Assembly: GCA_039704465.1 (NCBI GenBank) | Contig: JASFAU010000013.1 | Location: 682,001 to 746,000 of the forward strand | Reading direction: 5' to 3' | Length of the DNA: 64,000 nucleotides | Source: Plasmodiophora brassicae | Taxonomy: Eukaryota; Endomyxa; Phytomyxea; Plasmodiophorida; Plasmodiophoridae | In this document: one piece after another, positions 10,584-22,660 of the stretch | Layout: the number at the start of each line of letters is the position of its first letter | How positions within the stretch are numbered: position 1 is the stretch's first letter | Translations under genes and position numbers: made by a program | Notes under the pieces: generated by a model | Databases searched by the model: none | Told to the model about the DNA's origin: nothing | What the model saw: only the letters and a program-made list of their open reading frames with translations

Positions 10584-11255
10584 ATGGCCAGGACAAGGCG
10601 GACCGACTACGCCGGCGACGCCGGCGCTGTCGACGTCGATGAAAATATCGACGAGCTCAGTGTTGTGATCGGTAAGGCGCTGACAGAACGCCTGTCCTGC
10701 ACCAAAGCGGAACGAAGCGTGGATCTGTCCATTGCGTCGTCCCTGTCGACGGTGGCTGCTGGCCAGCCGTCCAGCGTCCTGACGCAGACTGGTGACGGCG
10801 TCGTCCGCATCCACCCGGATGCTCTGGCATCGATGGCTCCGCCTGCCCCGAGGGCAACCTTCCGTGTTGAGCGTGCGCCGGCACCTGAGAAGGTGGACTC
10901 GGCCGGCAAGGGCTGGTACGACATGGTGGCGCCGACCCTAACCCCATCGGTCCGCAACGATCTCCGCGTCCTCGCCAACCGGGCGTTCCTCGACCCGAAA
11001 CGGCATTACAAGCGCGAGGGCAGGAAGGGCTGGCAGGTGCCCAAGTACTTCCAGATCGGAACTGTCGTCGAAGGCGCCCAAGACTTCTACTCGGCGCGCA
11101 TCCCACGCAAGCAGCGCCACACGACCATTGCTGGCGAACTCCTCGCCGACGCCGACCTTCGGCGCTACATGAAGCGGAAGGCGGGCGTGGTTGCCGCGCT
11201 GAAGCCGTCGAAGAAGAAGCTGAGACCCGCGACCGGCAGGCGCCGTCGATCATAG
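10584..11255 (+). CDS. FCF2: rRNA-processing protein Fcf2
   Basis: Single exon of 223 residues. The C-terminal half is the Fcf2 domain: GKGWYDMVAPTLTPSVRNDL, RAFLDPKRHYKREGRKGW, PKYFQIGTVVEGAQDFYSAR and RKQRHTTIAGELLAD, ending in a lysine/arginine tail that looks like a nucleolar signal. Fcf2 (TDIF2 in animals) is part of the small-subunit processome and is needed for early 18S rRNA cleavages. The N-terminal half is low-conservation and acidic. The ATG at 10584 was chosen because the upstream frame lacks an ATG in good context; it starts 153 bp after the glutathione transferase stop. Convergent with the ankyrin-like gene, 56 bp between stops. Confidence 0.9.
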   Translation: MARTRRTDYAGDAGAVDVDENIDELSVVIGKALTERLSCTKAERSVDLSIASSLSTVAAGQPSSVLTQTGDGVVRIHPDALASMAPPAPRATFRVERAPAPEKVDSAGKGWYDMVAPTLTPSVRNDLRVLANRAFLDPKRHYKREGRKGWQVPKYFQIGTVVEGAQDFYSARIPRKQRHTTIAGELLADADLRRYMKRKAGVVAALKPSKKKLRPATGRRRRS

Positions 11256-11311
11256 AGGCTACATAAACTTGTGTACAATCGAACCCTGGTCTCCGGCTGA
11301 GGAATGGTATA

Positions 11312-13813
11312 TTAGGACATCATGCCCGGGGCGTCGACAATCTCATATGGTGGCCCCTTTATCCTCAGCGTCGTCGTCGACCACCGCGCGTACTTGTAGC
11401 AGCCGACGGCCGCCAGGGCGACGAACGTGGCGAACCCGGCGACGAGGCCGGCCGCCGGCGCCGTGTCGGGCGCCTGGTGGACCCGGACAACGACGTCGGC
11501 GAGCGGTCGCGGCGGCACGGCCGCGTACGGCCTGTACAGGTGCCGCGTCAGCAGATAGGCGGCGGGCGCCGAAACAAACGGAAGGGAGGTGGGCGATGGG
11601 GCCGACGGCGGCGGCAACGGCGACGGGCCTCGCGACGACCCGCCTGGCATGAGGCGCCGCCCGATCAGGTAACTCGCCGCCAGGACGCCGGCGCCGTGCA
11701 GGCCCGACGACGACAGCGGCGATCGCGCGGCCGCCGGGCGCTCGTCCGTCCCCGACGTCGCTCGACGGTCGCCGTCATGGTGGTCGGCCAGCGCGTCGCT
11801 GAAGAGCAGGGACAGGTCCGGGTCGATCGGGTCGGCCAGCGCGAACGTGTCGTTCCAGGCGAACGGGTCCGCGTCGTACGTGTGGACCGGCGTCGGGATC
11901 GTGAACGTCGACCAGCCGCTCGACGTCCGCGGGTGGTTCTTGTCGGCGGTCGGGATCGGGATCCCGTTCCAGCTGCTGGCGAACGGCGCCCTGTCTCGGA
12001 TCTTGTCCACGTGCGCCAGGGCGTGGTCGGGGACGCCGCCGGCCTCCCGCCGCCAGAGCACCGGGTCGAACCCGGCGCTGTGCCACAGGTCGACGACGTC
12101 CAGGTCCCGGATCGGGGTGCCCGGCGCGGGGAACAACGCCGCCCACAGGTACGACAGGGCGGTCCGGCCGGCGCGGTCGACCGGGAACGCGTCCCGGTCG
12201 GCGGGCGGGAACGCGCGCAGGACGCTGATGAAGGTGGCCGGGTCCGCCAGCTGGGCAGCCGTGTGGAGCGCGTTACGCCCGGCCGAGTCGGTCAGGGCGA
12301 CCAGCTCGGCGCTCTCGTTGAGGGACAGCAGGAAGTCGAGGACGCGGTCGGCGTTGTACTCGTCGTGGGCGGCACGCGCAATGCCACCGATCGCGGTCTG
12401 CACGATGGACTCGTCGTCGTTGCCGTTCCGCTGCAGCAGCAGGTCGTGTCCGGCAGGGCCCGCGATCTCCACGACGCGCGCGATGACGCCGACCGGCTGC
12501 GCGAAGTAGACCAGGTGGCCCAGGGCGTTGTACCCGTTCGCGTTGCGCGCCATGATGTACGACGCGGCATGCGGGCAATGGGCGACGATGGCGTCGAGCG
12601 CCTCGACAGGGTCGACGCCCAGGTCGGCGCACGTCCAGACGGACAGGTGGTGGAAGATCAGGTCGGGCAGCGCGGGGGCCATCGTTTCGGCCAGGGCGCG
12701 CAGCAGCACAGGGTCGGGCCGGTTGACGGCCAGCGCCGTCATCAGGACGGGGGCCAGGCCCGGGTCCTTGCTCAGCTGGTCCAGGACGCCCGGCATGAAC
12801 ACGACCTTGGGCAGGAGCATGGCGACGACGTCGTTGGGCCGGGCGGAATACCCGACGGCCGCCCAGAACAGGCTGGACGCGTCCGGGTAGCAGTGGGCGC
12901 CATAGGCGAAGTGCGGCCAGACCTGATCCGGCGCGTCCAGCAGGGCGTCGATGTCGCCGCCGAACTCGAGCAACGCGCGGGCGAAACGAACCCCGGCTGG
13001 CTCGGTCAGGGCGAACGACGTCGCGAACACGCTTGTGGAGACGGGCGGGCCGGGCGGGTCGGCAACGGCGAAACGGCGGTTCGGGTCGGAACCGTGTTCG
13101 ATGAGGCACGAGACGAGGTCGGCGTTGTCGAGAAGCGCGCCGGGCCGCGTCAGCGCGAGCTGGACCAGCCTCGCGTGATGCTCCGACGAGAACGCCCGCA
13201 CGACGTCGACGACGCGGAGGAGCAGCTCGGGCAGATCGTCCTCCAGGACGTCCATATCGGGCGCATCCGGCCGGAACGTGAACGAATTCCGGAACAGGGC
13301 CTCCAAGGCGGCCAGCGCAGCGTTAGCCGTCGGAATGTCGGCGCCGAAAGCCGCGTGTCGAATGGCGGACCCGAACGCGAGGAACGCGGGGAACCGGGCC
13401 CTCTGGACGAGTCGCAGGACGCTCCTCGGGACCTCGTCCACGTCGTCGGCGGGCGCACACTCGAACACGGCGTCGAGGACGCGGATCAGGCGACGGTAGG
13501 GCACGGATGACACATTGAAGTCGGACGATTCCAGGTACGGCAAGAAGCGCGGCAGAGCCGCCCAGATGGCCTTTGGCTTCGCCCGGTTGCTAAACAAGGT
13601 ACGCAGGAGGCTTTCGTGGGACGGCGCCGCGTCCGGCGGCGGCGACGGCGAGGAGCGCCCGCGGAAGACAATGGCGGAACCCGTGCCCAACGCCGGGCTC
13701 GCTGTCAGCGACCCGGCTTGCGTCTGCGTCGCCAGGTACGCGGCGAGCGCCGCTAGCCAAACCATCACCATCGCACTGCTTTGGAAGGCAACCGGTGGCC
13801 ATGACGCCCGCAT
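11312..13813 (-). CDS. secreted/membrane ankyrin-like repeat protein
   Basis: Single uninterrupted frame of 833 residues. The N-terminus has a signal-like hydrophobic stretch (MVMVWLAALAAYLATQTQA; the second start candidate is at 13771). The body is helical with degenerate ankyrin-type units, the clearest being DSAGRNALHTAAQLADPATF, NANGYNALGHLVYFAQP and DNADLVSCLIEHGSDPNRRF. Near the C-terminus there are hydrophobic segments (GAGVLAASYLIGRR and LVAGFATFVALAAVGCYKYA), so it is probably membrane-anchored with the repeats in the lumen or outside. Ankyrin repeats bind proteins; the partner is unknown. High GC gives long open frames opposite it (one of 677 codons), which are shadows. Surface or secreted ankyrin proteins are common in parasites, but that role here is only a suggestion. 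Confidence 0.7.
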   Translation of the reverse strand: MRASWPPVAFQSSAMVMVWLAALAAYLATQTQAGSLTASPALGTGSAIVFRGRSSPSPPPDAAPSHESLLRTLFSNRAKPKAIWAALPRFLPYLESSDFNVSSVPYRRLIRVLDAVFECAPADDVDEVPRSVLRLVQRARFPAFLAFGSAIRHAAFGADIPTANAALAALEALFRNSFTFRPDAPDMDVLEDDLPELLLRVVDVVRAFSSEHHARLVQLALTRPGALLDNADLVSCLIEHGSDPNRRFAVADPPGPPVSTSVFATSFALTEPAGVRFARALLEFGGDIDALLDAPDQVWPHFAYGAHCYPDASSLFWAAVGYSARPNDVVAMLLPKVVFMPGVLDQLSKDPGLAPVLMTALAVNRPDPVLLRALAETMAPALPDLIFHHLSVWTCADLGVDPVEALDAIVAHCPHAASYIMARNANGYNALGHLVYFAQPVGVIARVVEIAGPAGHDLLLQRNGNDDESIVQTAIGGIARAAHDEYNADRVLDFLLSLNESAELVALTDSAGRNALHTAAQLADPATFISVLRAFPPADRDAFPVDRAGRTALSYLWAALFPAPGTPIRDLDVVDLWHSAGFDPVLWRREAGGVPDHALAHVDKIRDRAPFASSWNGIPIPTADKNHPRTSSGWSTFTIPTPVHTYDADPFAWNDTFALADPIDPDLSLLFSDALADHHDGDRRATSGTDERPAAARSPLSSSGLHGAGVLAASYLIGRRLMPGGSSRGPSPLPPPSAPSPTSLPFVSAPAAYLLTRHLYRPYAAVPPRPLADVVVRVHQAPDTAPAAGLVAGFATFVALAAVGCYKYARWSTTTLRIKGPPYEIVDAPGMMS

Positions 13814-13983
13814 TTCATGCGTACGCTAACGCGGCGGCCCTGACGACGTTGCGCTGTGCAACGCGGTCGCAGTGCGAGTTCTGGAATCCGGGCCCACAAA
13901 TTGTAGAAAAGTGCGTGACGGGATCGCTATTCTTAGGGGGGAGGCGCTACGTGATCCGGACCGGACCAGTCCCGCGCAGGCGT

Positions 13984-16900
13984 TTATGAGGACGGGCCTG
14001 CGCTGACGATAGCGGAGGCGACGCGTTGCCAGGTGGCAGGGTGGTCGTGCAGCCAGGCGGCGACAGGGCCGGCGGAGAACGCGTGCGTCGTCGTCCAGTG
14101 CAGGCAGTCGAGCAGGAGGGCGTCGTGCGTCGCGCCAGATGCTAGGCATTGGTCCATGAGGGCCATCATCCGGGTGAGGATCCGGTCGAGCGTGGAGGCG
14201 GAGCCAGTGTCGATAGCGTCCGAGACGAGCTCCGACAACAGGCGCAACCGGAAGGAGCGCCTGGTGTGTGATATGGTTAACCCGGCGACGGCGCGTTTGA
14301 TGAACGGGTCCGCTCCTGTGGCGCGTGCTATGCGTGCGGCAACGGCAATAAACGGCCGACCTGGAACGACAGTACCTAATCAGATCGAGACGACCAACCT
14401 GGAGCCACTGATCCGTACCAACGTGTTGCCCTGTCCTAAGTGCCAGTATGAGATACAGCAGTCAGACATCGTGCAACGGTTACGCACCAGGTAATCTGAT
14501 CTTCAAGCAGGTAACCCCAGGTCTTGTCTTGATGCAGTGCCTCGGGCAATGACGAGTTGCGGTTCAGGCATTGATGGACTAGGTGGGTGGAAATATACGA
14601 AACGTGATCCAACCACGACCCTGAGAGTGTCAAGTCAATTCCAAGACCCGCATACGCCTTTCGAGGCCGGCCAAACCTGGCGCAGGTAGCGAATCCGGCT
14701 TGAGCAGCATGCCCACGACCTTGTCAAGTGCGTTGAGAGACAGCAACAGGTCCGCATAACCGGGCAGTGATGATAACCCTCTAAGTAGACGAAGAACCTG
14801 TCGGCGACAGTGGTAAGTCGAACGTACGTGGCGCATAACTGGCAACGTACTTCTGTATGGGATGGCAATACGTCCCGGACAATGTTACTGAGGAACTGAC
14901 GTACGTGCGGGTCGTCTGCCCCTACCCGTTGGAGGGCACCGATAACGAGATCGATAAACGCGCATCGGCCATCCGCGATCGGAAACTGCATAGAGAATAG
15001 TCGAAACCATGGCATGTCTTCTGCAACCTTGTGGACGACCCACACTGCAGCGCGCTTCGACACCTGTGCGCACGTTCGCTTCAGTCGAGAGCAGCATGCA
15101 ACAGCACGAGCTGCGACGGACGCACCGAGATCATCCGTTGTATCAACCACAACCAGTACGGAAACGAGGAACAGTCCACAGAGCGTATCACGACCTCTGT
15201 TGTATACTGCATGGCAAGGGCAACACAGTTTTCGCCTAAGCAATTCGTTGCCTCAGTCAGCACAGTTCGAGGTTCATGTCAGCCGGCACCGTCACTACCA
15301 GTTTCGGACTCAGCAAGACCCAGCTCGCTCTCATCCGATGCCCCCTTATCACAAGGTTCATCGAGTGCTGCGTAGCGGGTATGCAACGAGTTGTATCCCC
15401 GCAGTAGACCAGGCCATGACAGATCGATCAGATGCCACAGCCAGGTCATAAATCTGGAGTCGAAGAGCTGCTTCTCACGCGCAAACTGTACATTGGAAAC
15501 CTTCACGAGGTTCTGCACTTGCGAAGGAACGGCCTATAAATGAGGTTATCACTGCACGAGCGTTGCACGGCAGCCATCAGGCAGGGTGTCACATACCGCA
15601 AGACTGACGACACGTTCTCGCCGTTTGCCCGCCAACAATACGCGATCGTACAGCAACAGATATGCGCTATTGGGTCTCATATTTCCACCAGGATCAACGC
15701 CGCCAAAGCATTCAGCTGGAAGCTGATTGACGTCAAACTCTGTAACAACGGCGTCGTTCCACTGAAACCAGCGTCCGTCACTATGAGATCCTACAACGAC
15801 ATCAGCTGCCGACACTCCAGAAGCGCATACGATACGCACCAAACATGTAGTAATGCCCTGCATCAGCAACGCCGGTATGCACAAGAACCCCAACTAGACG
15901 ATACAGATATTCGTCGTCGGAACCATCACCGGTATTGTCGATGCCGACATCCGTGAAGGGTAGCATCGAGAATTCCATCGGGAACTCAAAGTAGTCGTTC
16001 TATTAGAGGGAAGCGCAATCAATGCCATTAGCACTGCAAACGCTATAGTAGTACATACGATCTTGAACTTTCTCATGGCATCAAAATCGTATTCAAACCT
16101 CTTCAAGTGAAGAATGAGATGCTCAGGGAGTGATGACGCCTGAAAGCATGTCCTCTTGATTGCAGGTACCTAAACAGGAAACGTCACCGGCAATCGGGAT
16201 ATGGGCATACTGTTGAGGAGACCTTCTGGTTACACTCGGCGCACATCCACTTGTTATCGGTTTCTAAGACCTCGCCCTCGACAAACAAAGACAGGCTTGC
16301 CGCTAGATTGGCATTATTCGCAACCGTCAACGATGCTGTGAAAAACGGCTCCAGTCGTTCACTTCGATGGCGACACTCCTGCGAAATCATTTGATTGACA
16401 AGACACCCACCTGTTGATATACCCTCAGCACCACCCTGATAAAACGCAGATTTAAGCTTACGAAAACCCCACATACGGTCCCTTTCAGTAGGGCCGATGC
16501 GAGAGTGTGACTGGCCGTCAGGAAGCAGCTGGTCCATAATGCTATTGGCAAACTCATGGACATCTTTCTGCTCGTTCCAATTGTTCAGAAACTCGCCCAT
16601 GTCGTCTCGCAAAGCTTGGCACAGTGACACTGGATCATGCCACTTCCGGTGAGATGCGAGAAGCTGGCCGAATACCACTTTGAGTTCGGCAAGCAGCTGA
16701 TCCGGGTGGCTCTATTGAAAGCCGTTAGTCCATGTGTCTATCGTCCAGTTCGCCTACATACCACAGGAGGGTCCGCAATCGGTTCAGAGAGAATACCTTC
16801 TCGGAACGAAGCGGTTGAAAATAGTAATTGCAAGAACGAATTCATGTAGCATGTTGCACCTTGGTTCTAAATGTGTCCATGAAAGTGAGAACGTGGCGAA

Positions 16901-19900
16901 CAATCCTACACGACGGGCAACCTTGAGTCCAACTGGCGTTGTCGGAGCGCGCTCCCACTGAGAAGGGTGATATGACGCCAGCGGAGTGCCGCCATGAAAT
17001 CCCCATTCCGGAAGATGTGCTAGCAGATGGACAACATCGAACGCCTACGATAGTTCGTCACTACACCGCATGAGGTGGACTTTGTCATCCTACCGTCCGT
17101 GGAGCCTGCAAAGCAACAATATCTAAGACCAAGCTCATCACACCAATCCGAATGTCGCGGCGGCCGAGGTCAGATTCCTGTAGTGCAGTCAGACAACAAG
17201 GTTTGACGCAAACGCATTCATTGTACAAACTTTCAGACGCCGTGCACGACGGGGCAGTGCGAGCACGCGTGACTTAATGAGGCGAAGCACATGTGAGGTC
17301 CAAGAATTGTCGTCCAAGAACGGCAGCTTTTGGGCAGAAACGATGCGACGAAGGCACCGAATAACAGCAAGATCATCATCACTGGCGGCAACACATTAGT
17401 ACAGGCTCGATTGTAACATCAATGATATGCGCAGCACCATCGCCAATCTTCCATATCGATGTCAGGATCGTACCGCACGATTCGCGACTCCAAGAAGTCC
17501 CAAGTCTTTTCAAGTGATGTCGGATCCACCGACGGTTCAGCCGCGAAAAGCAACAACGCGTCAATACAATATGGACCAGCGACGGCATTGCGCTCGAACA
17601 GAGACTCTGGGGGGTCACCTATTCCACGAGCTCACGTCAATACAAGGACTGACGCGTCATAAACAGGTCATAACCTCTGCCACATATGTCACCATCTGGC
17701 GTCACCTGAAGAGGTTGTGCTCGCAGCATGGGCAAGATGGTCAGGTCGATATTCGTTAAACCGATAGCAAATAAAGCACTGCAGCACTGTAAGCGGGCGT
17801 CTCGACTGCGAAGTTGCACAGAAACGAATTCGACCCATTGTGGCGAAACTAGCAGGCGCCATTAGCGGTAAAACCTATGTCCTTATGAACGCATTACCAG
17901 TGCGACTGCGAATCATTGAGCCCATATCAGGAACCGTTCTTGCACAGCCGGCAAGGAGGCGCGTCGCCTCAACAGCGACCTGATCTGATACAGCGACGAT
18001 ATGCACAGCAGCAATGGGTTGAAGGGATTCGTCTGCAATTGCTTCGTGTGGGAAAGAGCGGACTATGGTAGAGACAATTAATTGATCGCCAGACGCAGGC
18101 TAAGAAAAGTAAGCAACCTAAAGCAGCAGTGCAAATATTTGCAGCATGGGTAAGAAACTCGGGGGACGATGCAACTCGAAGTGAACGGCCAGAAGCATCT
18201 GTACAGTATTGTTTGATGAATAAACCGGCAATCAAACGTGCAATTGCGCATCCTTGCCTAAAGATTTAAAGTCGGGATCCAGAGAGTACAAATCGTACAC
18301 AAGTTGGAACACCAGCGAGACGACGGGGTCGATCGTTGTAAACAGTGGATCAAGCATCAGCTCTATGAGTTTACCCAGCATACGTTCGACGAAGCTTGAA
18401 ACCCAAGATGCGTCTAACGTTGGCTGGGCGACCTTTGCTGTAGATTAGCGCGTGAGACAGAGAGCGCTCGCAGCGGCCATATAGCGATGCAGTACCAATG
18501 CAGATATTCAGGGCATACAGCATCTGAAACGGTGTTGTTGGGGCGAATATCTCTTCGAAGTGCCCTTCCAGATTGTCGATCAGTGCCAACGTCTTAGAAT
18601 GAAGCGGTAGCAATGACAGAACAGTCCATGCATCATCGGACTCCATCTGGAACAATTTGTAATAACATTCCTGTAGAGGTTCGTGAGAGCGAAATCGACG
18701 GATAGCTCAATGTAGAGTCATACGTCGTCGTCCAAGATAGATAAGTCGACAATATTGTCGCTAGGCTCCTCGTAGAGCTGCGACACGAAGTTTTGAAGAC
18801 GCTGCTTGTGGATATAAGCTGTGCGCACTCGCTTGGCGCTCTCAGCAAGCTCTGAGCGAGGGAGATGACGAGGTTCAGGGATAGTTGAGGAGAACTGCGA
18901 GCCCGCAGGTGGACAGGAGTAGCGTGCCAGCGCGCACGGCGCGCGTGATACCTCTAAGATAATCATCAGGCAATTACAGGGAAGCAAAGCCAACGAATCC
19001 GGACAAATCTACCGAATATATCGTTATCTGCGATTCCCAATGTGAACACTGGTTCGCCGGAGGACGTAATGGGTGTGCCATTGCGAGCGAGGGTTACAAT
19101 GATGTCTGCAGATCGTCTCAGAGGCGGCCATACCGCGCGCGTCACCGATGTGCATACCATTAATCCCGATGCCGATACCCTCGCGTACCAGCCTGTAGTG
19201 AATAGCCGACCACAGATCCATAACAGAAATACTGGAGTCGAGGTCTACACTAAATGCACCAACACCGAATACGTCATCGGGGACGACTCGAATCTTCTTT
19301 CTAACAGGGCTGGGTAAAGAGGTAGTAGATAACACCTAGAATATGACGAATGTGTCATCGTTTGGTGTAGGTACTCACCATGGCAACTTACCTCTGATCT
19401 AGCCTGCAGTATGGACGAGAGAAGCGCCAGGTGCTGCGAGTCATCACAGTTTGAGAGACAGCGTTTAACGAACCAGGAGTAGAGTGCGTCTTGATTTGCA
19501 CTGTGAACGTAAATCAGAACAGTGGAATGCAAGATTATCCGGCTGGGGGACAACCTTGAACCGAGAAGCTCGGCGACGATTTCGCGTGCTCGGTTAGCGA
19601 TCTTGGGAACTTTGTGGCAGACGGATACTTCAAACAAGTAATCCAAGGCGGTGTGCACAGGTTCAAGATTTGCAGAATACAATTTCTGTCGCGACCCGGT
19701 CGACCGATATTTCAGCCACCCGATCCGACAGCCAACTGTTACGAACAGGAACTCGATGAGCGAGAAGGCAGGCTCACTCAACGCTGATGCCGGAAGTTGA
19801 TGAAGAATTTTATCCATCAGCAAGTACCTAATGGGCCAGCGTAAGGGTTCCGAATGGACTGATGTGCAGAGTTACCTCAGGTCCGTATCAGAGAAGACAG

Positions 19901-22481
19901 GAGACGTGTTGGGAACCACGTTCTGTGTGGATAGCTCGCACGTCTCTCGCAGCCAAGTGAAGAACGAATCGGGCTTTTCAGAGGACGCAGCGTTCTCAAC
20001 CATATGCGTCCACAAACGATCGAGCTGCGTGCGTTTCAGCGTGATTAAGGAGCTGGAAACATAGAATACGACAAGGCTTTGTATGTGGTCAGCTGTAATA
20101 CTTGAGTCAATACGTTTTGCAAACCTTAACGGACAGACTCACTTGTCTCGGATCCTGTAGAACGGGCGAGGGTTTCGAGCACAGTGTCGAGGAGAGAATA
20201 GTTCGTCTGCTACTGTGTGAGGAAAACACGTCAGAAGCTGACACAAATCTTTACCTCGAGAAGTTCTATAACAGAACGGCGCGATGAAGAGGCGCCCACG
20301 ACACTGTTCAGCCAGCTTGCCGATGACGGATACAGGCAAATAATCCGTTTGATTATGGTGCACGTAGTGGCAACATTGTCTCCCGTCTGAAGATTCCGGA
20401 TACAATCCTCCAGCACGCGCATGCGAAACCGTTCTCCGGAAGAATTGGACAGCAAGCGCACGAATGCTTCAAGAGTCTCATTCGAACAAGAATTACCTAG
20501 CCGCAAGTAAATACTCCATACAGGACACAAATGTCGCCACGCTAGGGTGTGCATCACCTCCATCGAATAAGGCAGTCCACAGTAGTTGGAGACCTCCTGG
20601 ATCAGCATCATTCTCAGGGCCGTCCAAATGCCACAGAGCAGTTGTCGCACTTTCAACGGCGGACAGAAACGGAACATCGTACGACGTCACCGCCTTATGG
20701 CTAAACAGATCCAGAAGACAATTCAGTTGCTCACGGTTAAGGACATCCATGATGTTTGACAAGATGCGGTAGGCAATGTGCTGCTTGGACTGGTGATGCG
20801 TTGAATCGCAGGCAATCCTCCATAGCTCCTGCAGGTGAGAGAATTCGAGAGCGCCTTGGGAGTGCAGAAACTTGATTAGCGGGACGCTGCGCCGGATGAC
20901 CTCATCATGACCAGCAAACACCTCGGAAAGAATATTGTTCTGAAGAATCCACTGGCACAAATAACCAGGGGAAATCCAAGAGAAGGTTATTATGCTCAAA
21001 TGTCGACTCGGGGTTGGGGGTCGTGAAGCAGTTTCATTGGGCGATCGTCCGGCAACCGTCGAACTGAGATAGTTGTACGCGGCTCGCACTGTACTCTCAG
21101 GTCGGACAGGTGGTACATCCCGGGCAACTAGCTGCGACGAAAGGTAAGCAACATGAGGTGACAAGGAATGATCCTGAAAACCTTCATGCAAACGGCGCCA
21201 ATCTCATTGAGAACAAATATCCTCTTGTCCAGATACGGCGAACGAAACAGGTCAATGAGAAAGTCGAGCCAGAAAGGCTCAACGATAGATCGTACAGGGG
21301 AGCTTTGAGGTTGGACAGAAACCAGCATCTGCTCAACGAGCCCGACGACGTTTGCGACGTCTTGTATGTTACTTGATTTGAAGAATTCGGGATCTCGATC
21401 CAAGAAAAAGGCAAACGTGACGCGAGAAAGTGACTGGGCAAGCAGCTGTTTGAAACTGGGGTGCAATACGGACCGCAATGTCACCACCGTCTCCAGAAGT
21501 TTCTGCAGGGCATCGATCTGCGGATCCTTGTCAGAATACACCTGGGGCAGCAGAGTGCGTCGACGCTCACCGTCAACCGATGATGTCTGGATTTGATTAC
21601 GCAGAGTAGGGCGGTAAATCCGCCATGCAAGCCGAAGAAGTTAACAATATGAAGAAGTATTGGAGACAGCACGCTCGGTGGAATGTCATGCCTCGCGTAT
21701 TCGGTTGACATGTCCTTGGGCGACGAGAACCCCAACGAGTCACCAGATGCACGAGTACCAGCATAGAGCGCAGCTTGCCCAGGTTGCCTTAGTTGCTGTC
21801 CTGGAGGCTGTCGAACCCTTTCGGGTGAATCAGCCAACGGGTCAGCAATCTGCACACCGAACAGGAGGGCGAGGCACTCTACATAGGTTCGAATTAGCTA
21901 GCGGACCATCGTCAGCGAGTGAAAGCCTGACCGGCATGCTCAACACAAACGAATGGCAACGCCGCAATGACCACACGTAAGCAGCGCTCCATGAAGTTGA
22001 CGAAGACCTCTAGGTCTTCTGGGGTCGAAGGAGCGCGACTAACCGCAACGCGGATTGCCGAGGGCATCAACGACTTCAAAAGATACCGCTGCGATTCGCT
22101 TAGGAAATCGTCAATAGAAGCGAACCGAGAATTGCGTTCGTCAGAAAGCGCGCCCAGCACCCCATCTGATGGACACGGTTACGGGAAGACAGGCAACACA
22201 TGCGATGTGGAGTTTGTACCAAGATGAGGTGTCATCGAAAGCATGGCCTTCACAGCCTCACATTCGACATCAACAATGCTTTCCGAACCAGACCGGCAGC
22301 CCGCCAAGGCGCACGATATCGTCACCAGTTCAGACAAGGTGTCATCTGGTTCCACAGCCGCAGCAACCGGTGGCTCAGCCGGATCCGTTTGGCCGTCGAC
22401 GACGCTGGTTTCCTCTGCGCCGTCGGAATCGTCCAACCCGATCGACCTCTCCTCACCGTCGACAGTCGTGGGATCCGCCAT
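13984..22481 (-). CDS. giant ubiquitin-specific protease, USP9X/USP24/USP34 type (many exons)
   Basis: A very intron-rich minus-strand gene of about 8.5 kb, from the ATG at 22481 (MADPTTVDGEER) to the stop at 13984-13986. The upstream two thirds encode helical armadillo-like regions as in USP9X/USP34 (for example CQWILQNNILSEVFAGHDEV near 20.9 kb, followed by HLQELWRIACDSTHHQSK). The catalytic domain follows: NQGATCYMNSFLQ with the catalytic Cys codon at 16849-16851, then EQKDVHEFANSIMDQLL, CRHRSERLEPFF, DNKWMCAECNQKV, LKRFEYDF-like and GVLVHTGVADAGHYYMF with the catalytic His codon at 15853-15855, and RWFQWNDAVV followed by CFGG and SAYLLLYDR. All catalytic elements are present, so an active cysteine deubiquitinase is expected. 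I did not resolve every exon; the C-terminal helical region continues to 13984. It is more A/T-rich than its neighbours. Confidence 0.85.
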
Positions 22482-22660
22482 TGCATCAAGCTGCTCCCAC
22501 GCAATGCCACGTCGGGAACGTTTTGCGCTGACGGTTGACAGCCGCCAGCAGCAGCTAGAGCAGAACGCAGAAACGACATGGCATATGGGATAGACAACAA
22601 AGGTACAAAAGCGCACGGTACTGCCCCGGTTATTGGATTGCACTGTTCGTTTAGAAATAT

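Noticed and set aside
11477..13510. 677-codon open frame on the plus strand opposite the ankyrin-like gene
   Set aside because: Arg/Gly/Val-rich composition with no domain; a shadow of GC-rich codons in the real minus-strand gene, which has a signal peptide and repeats.
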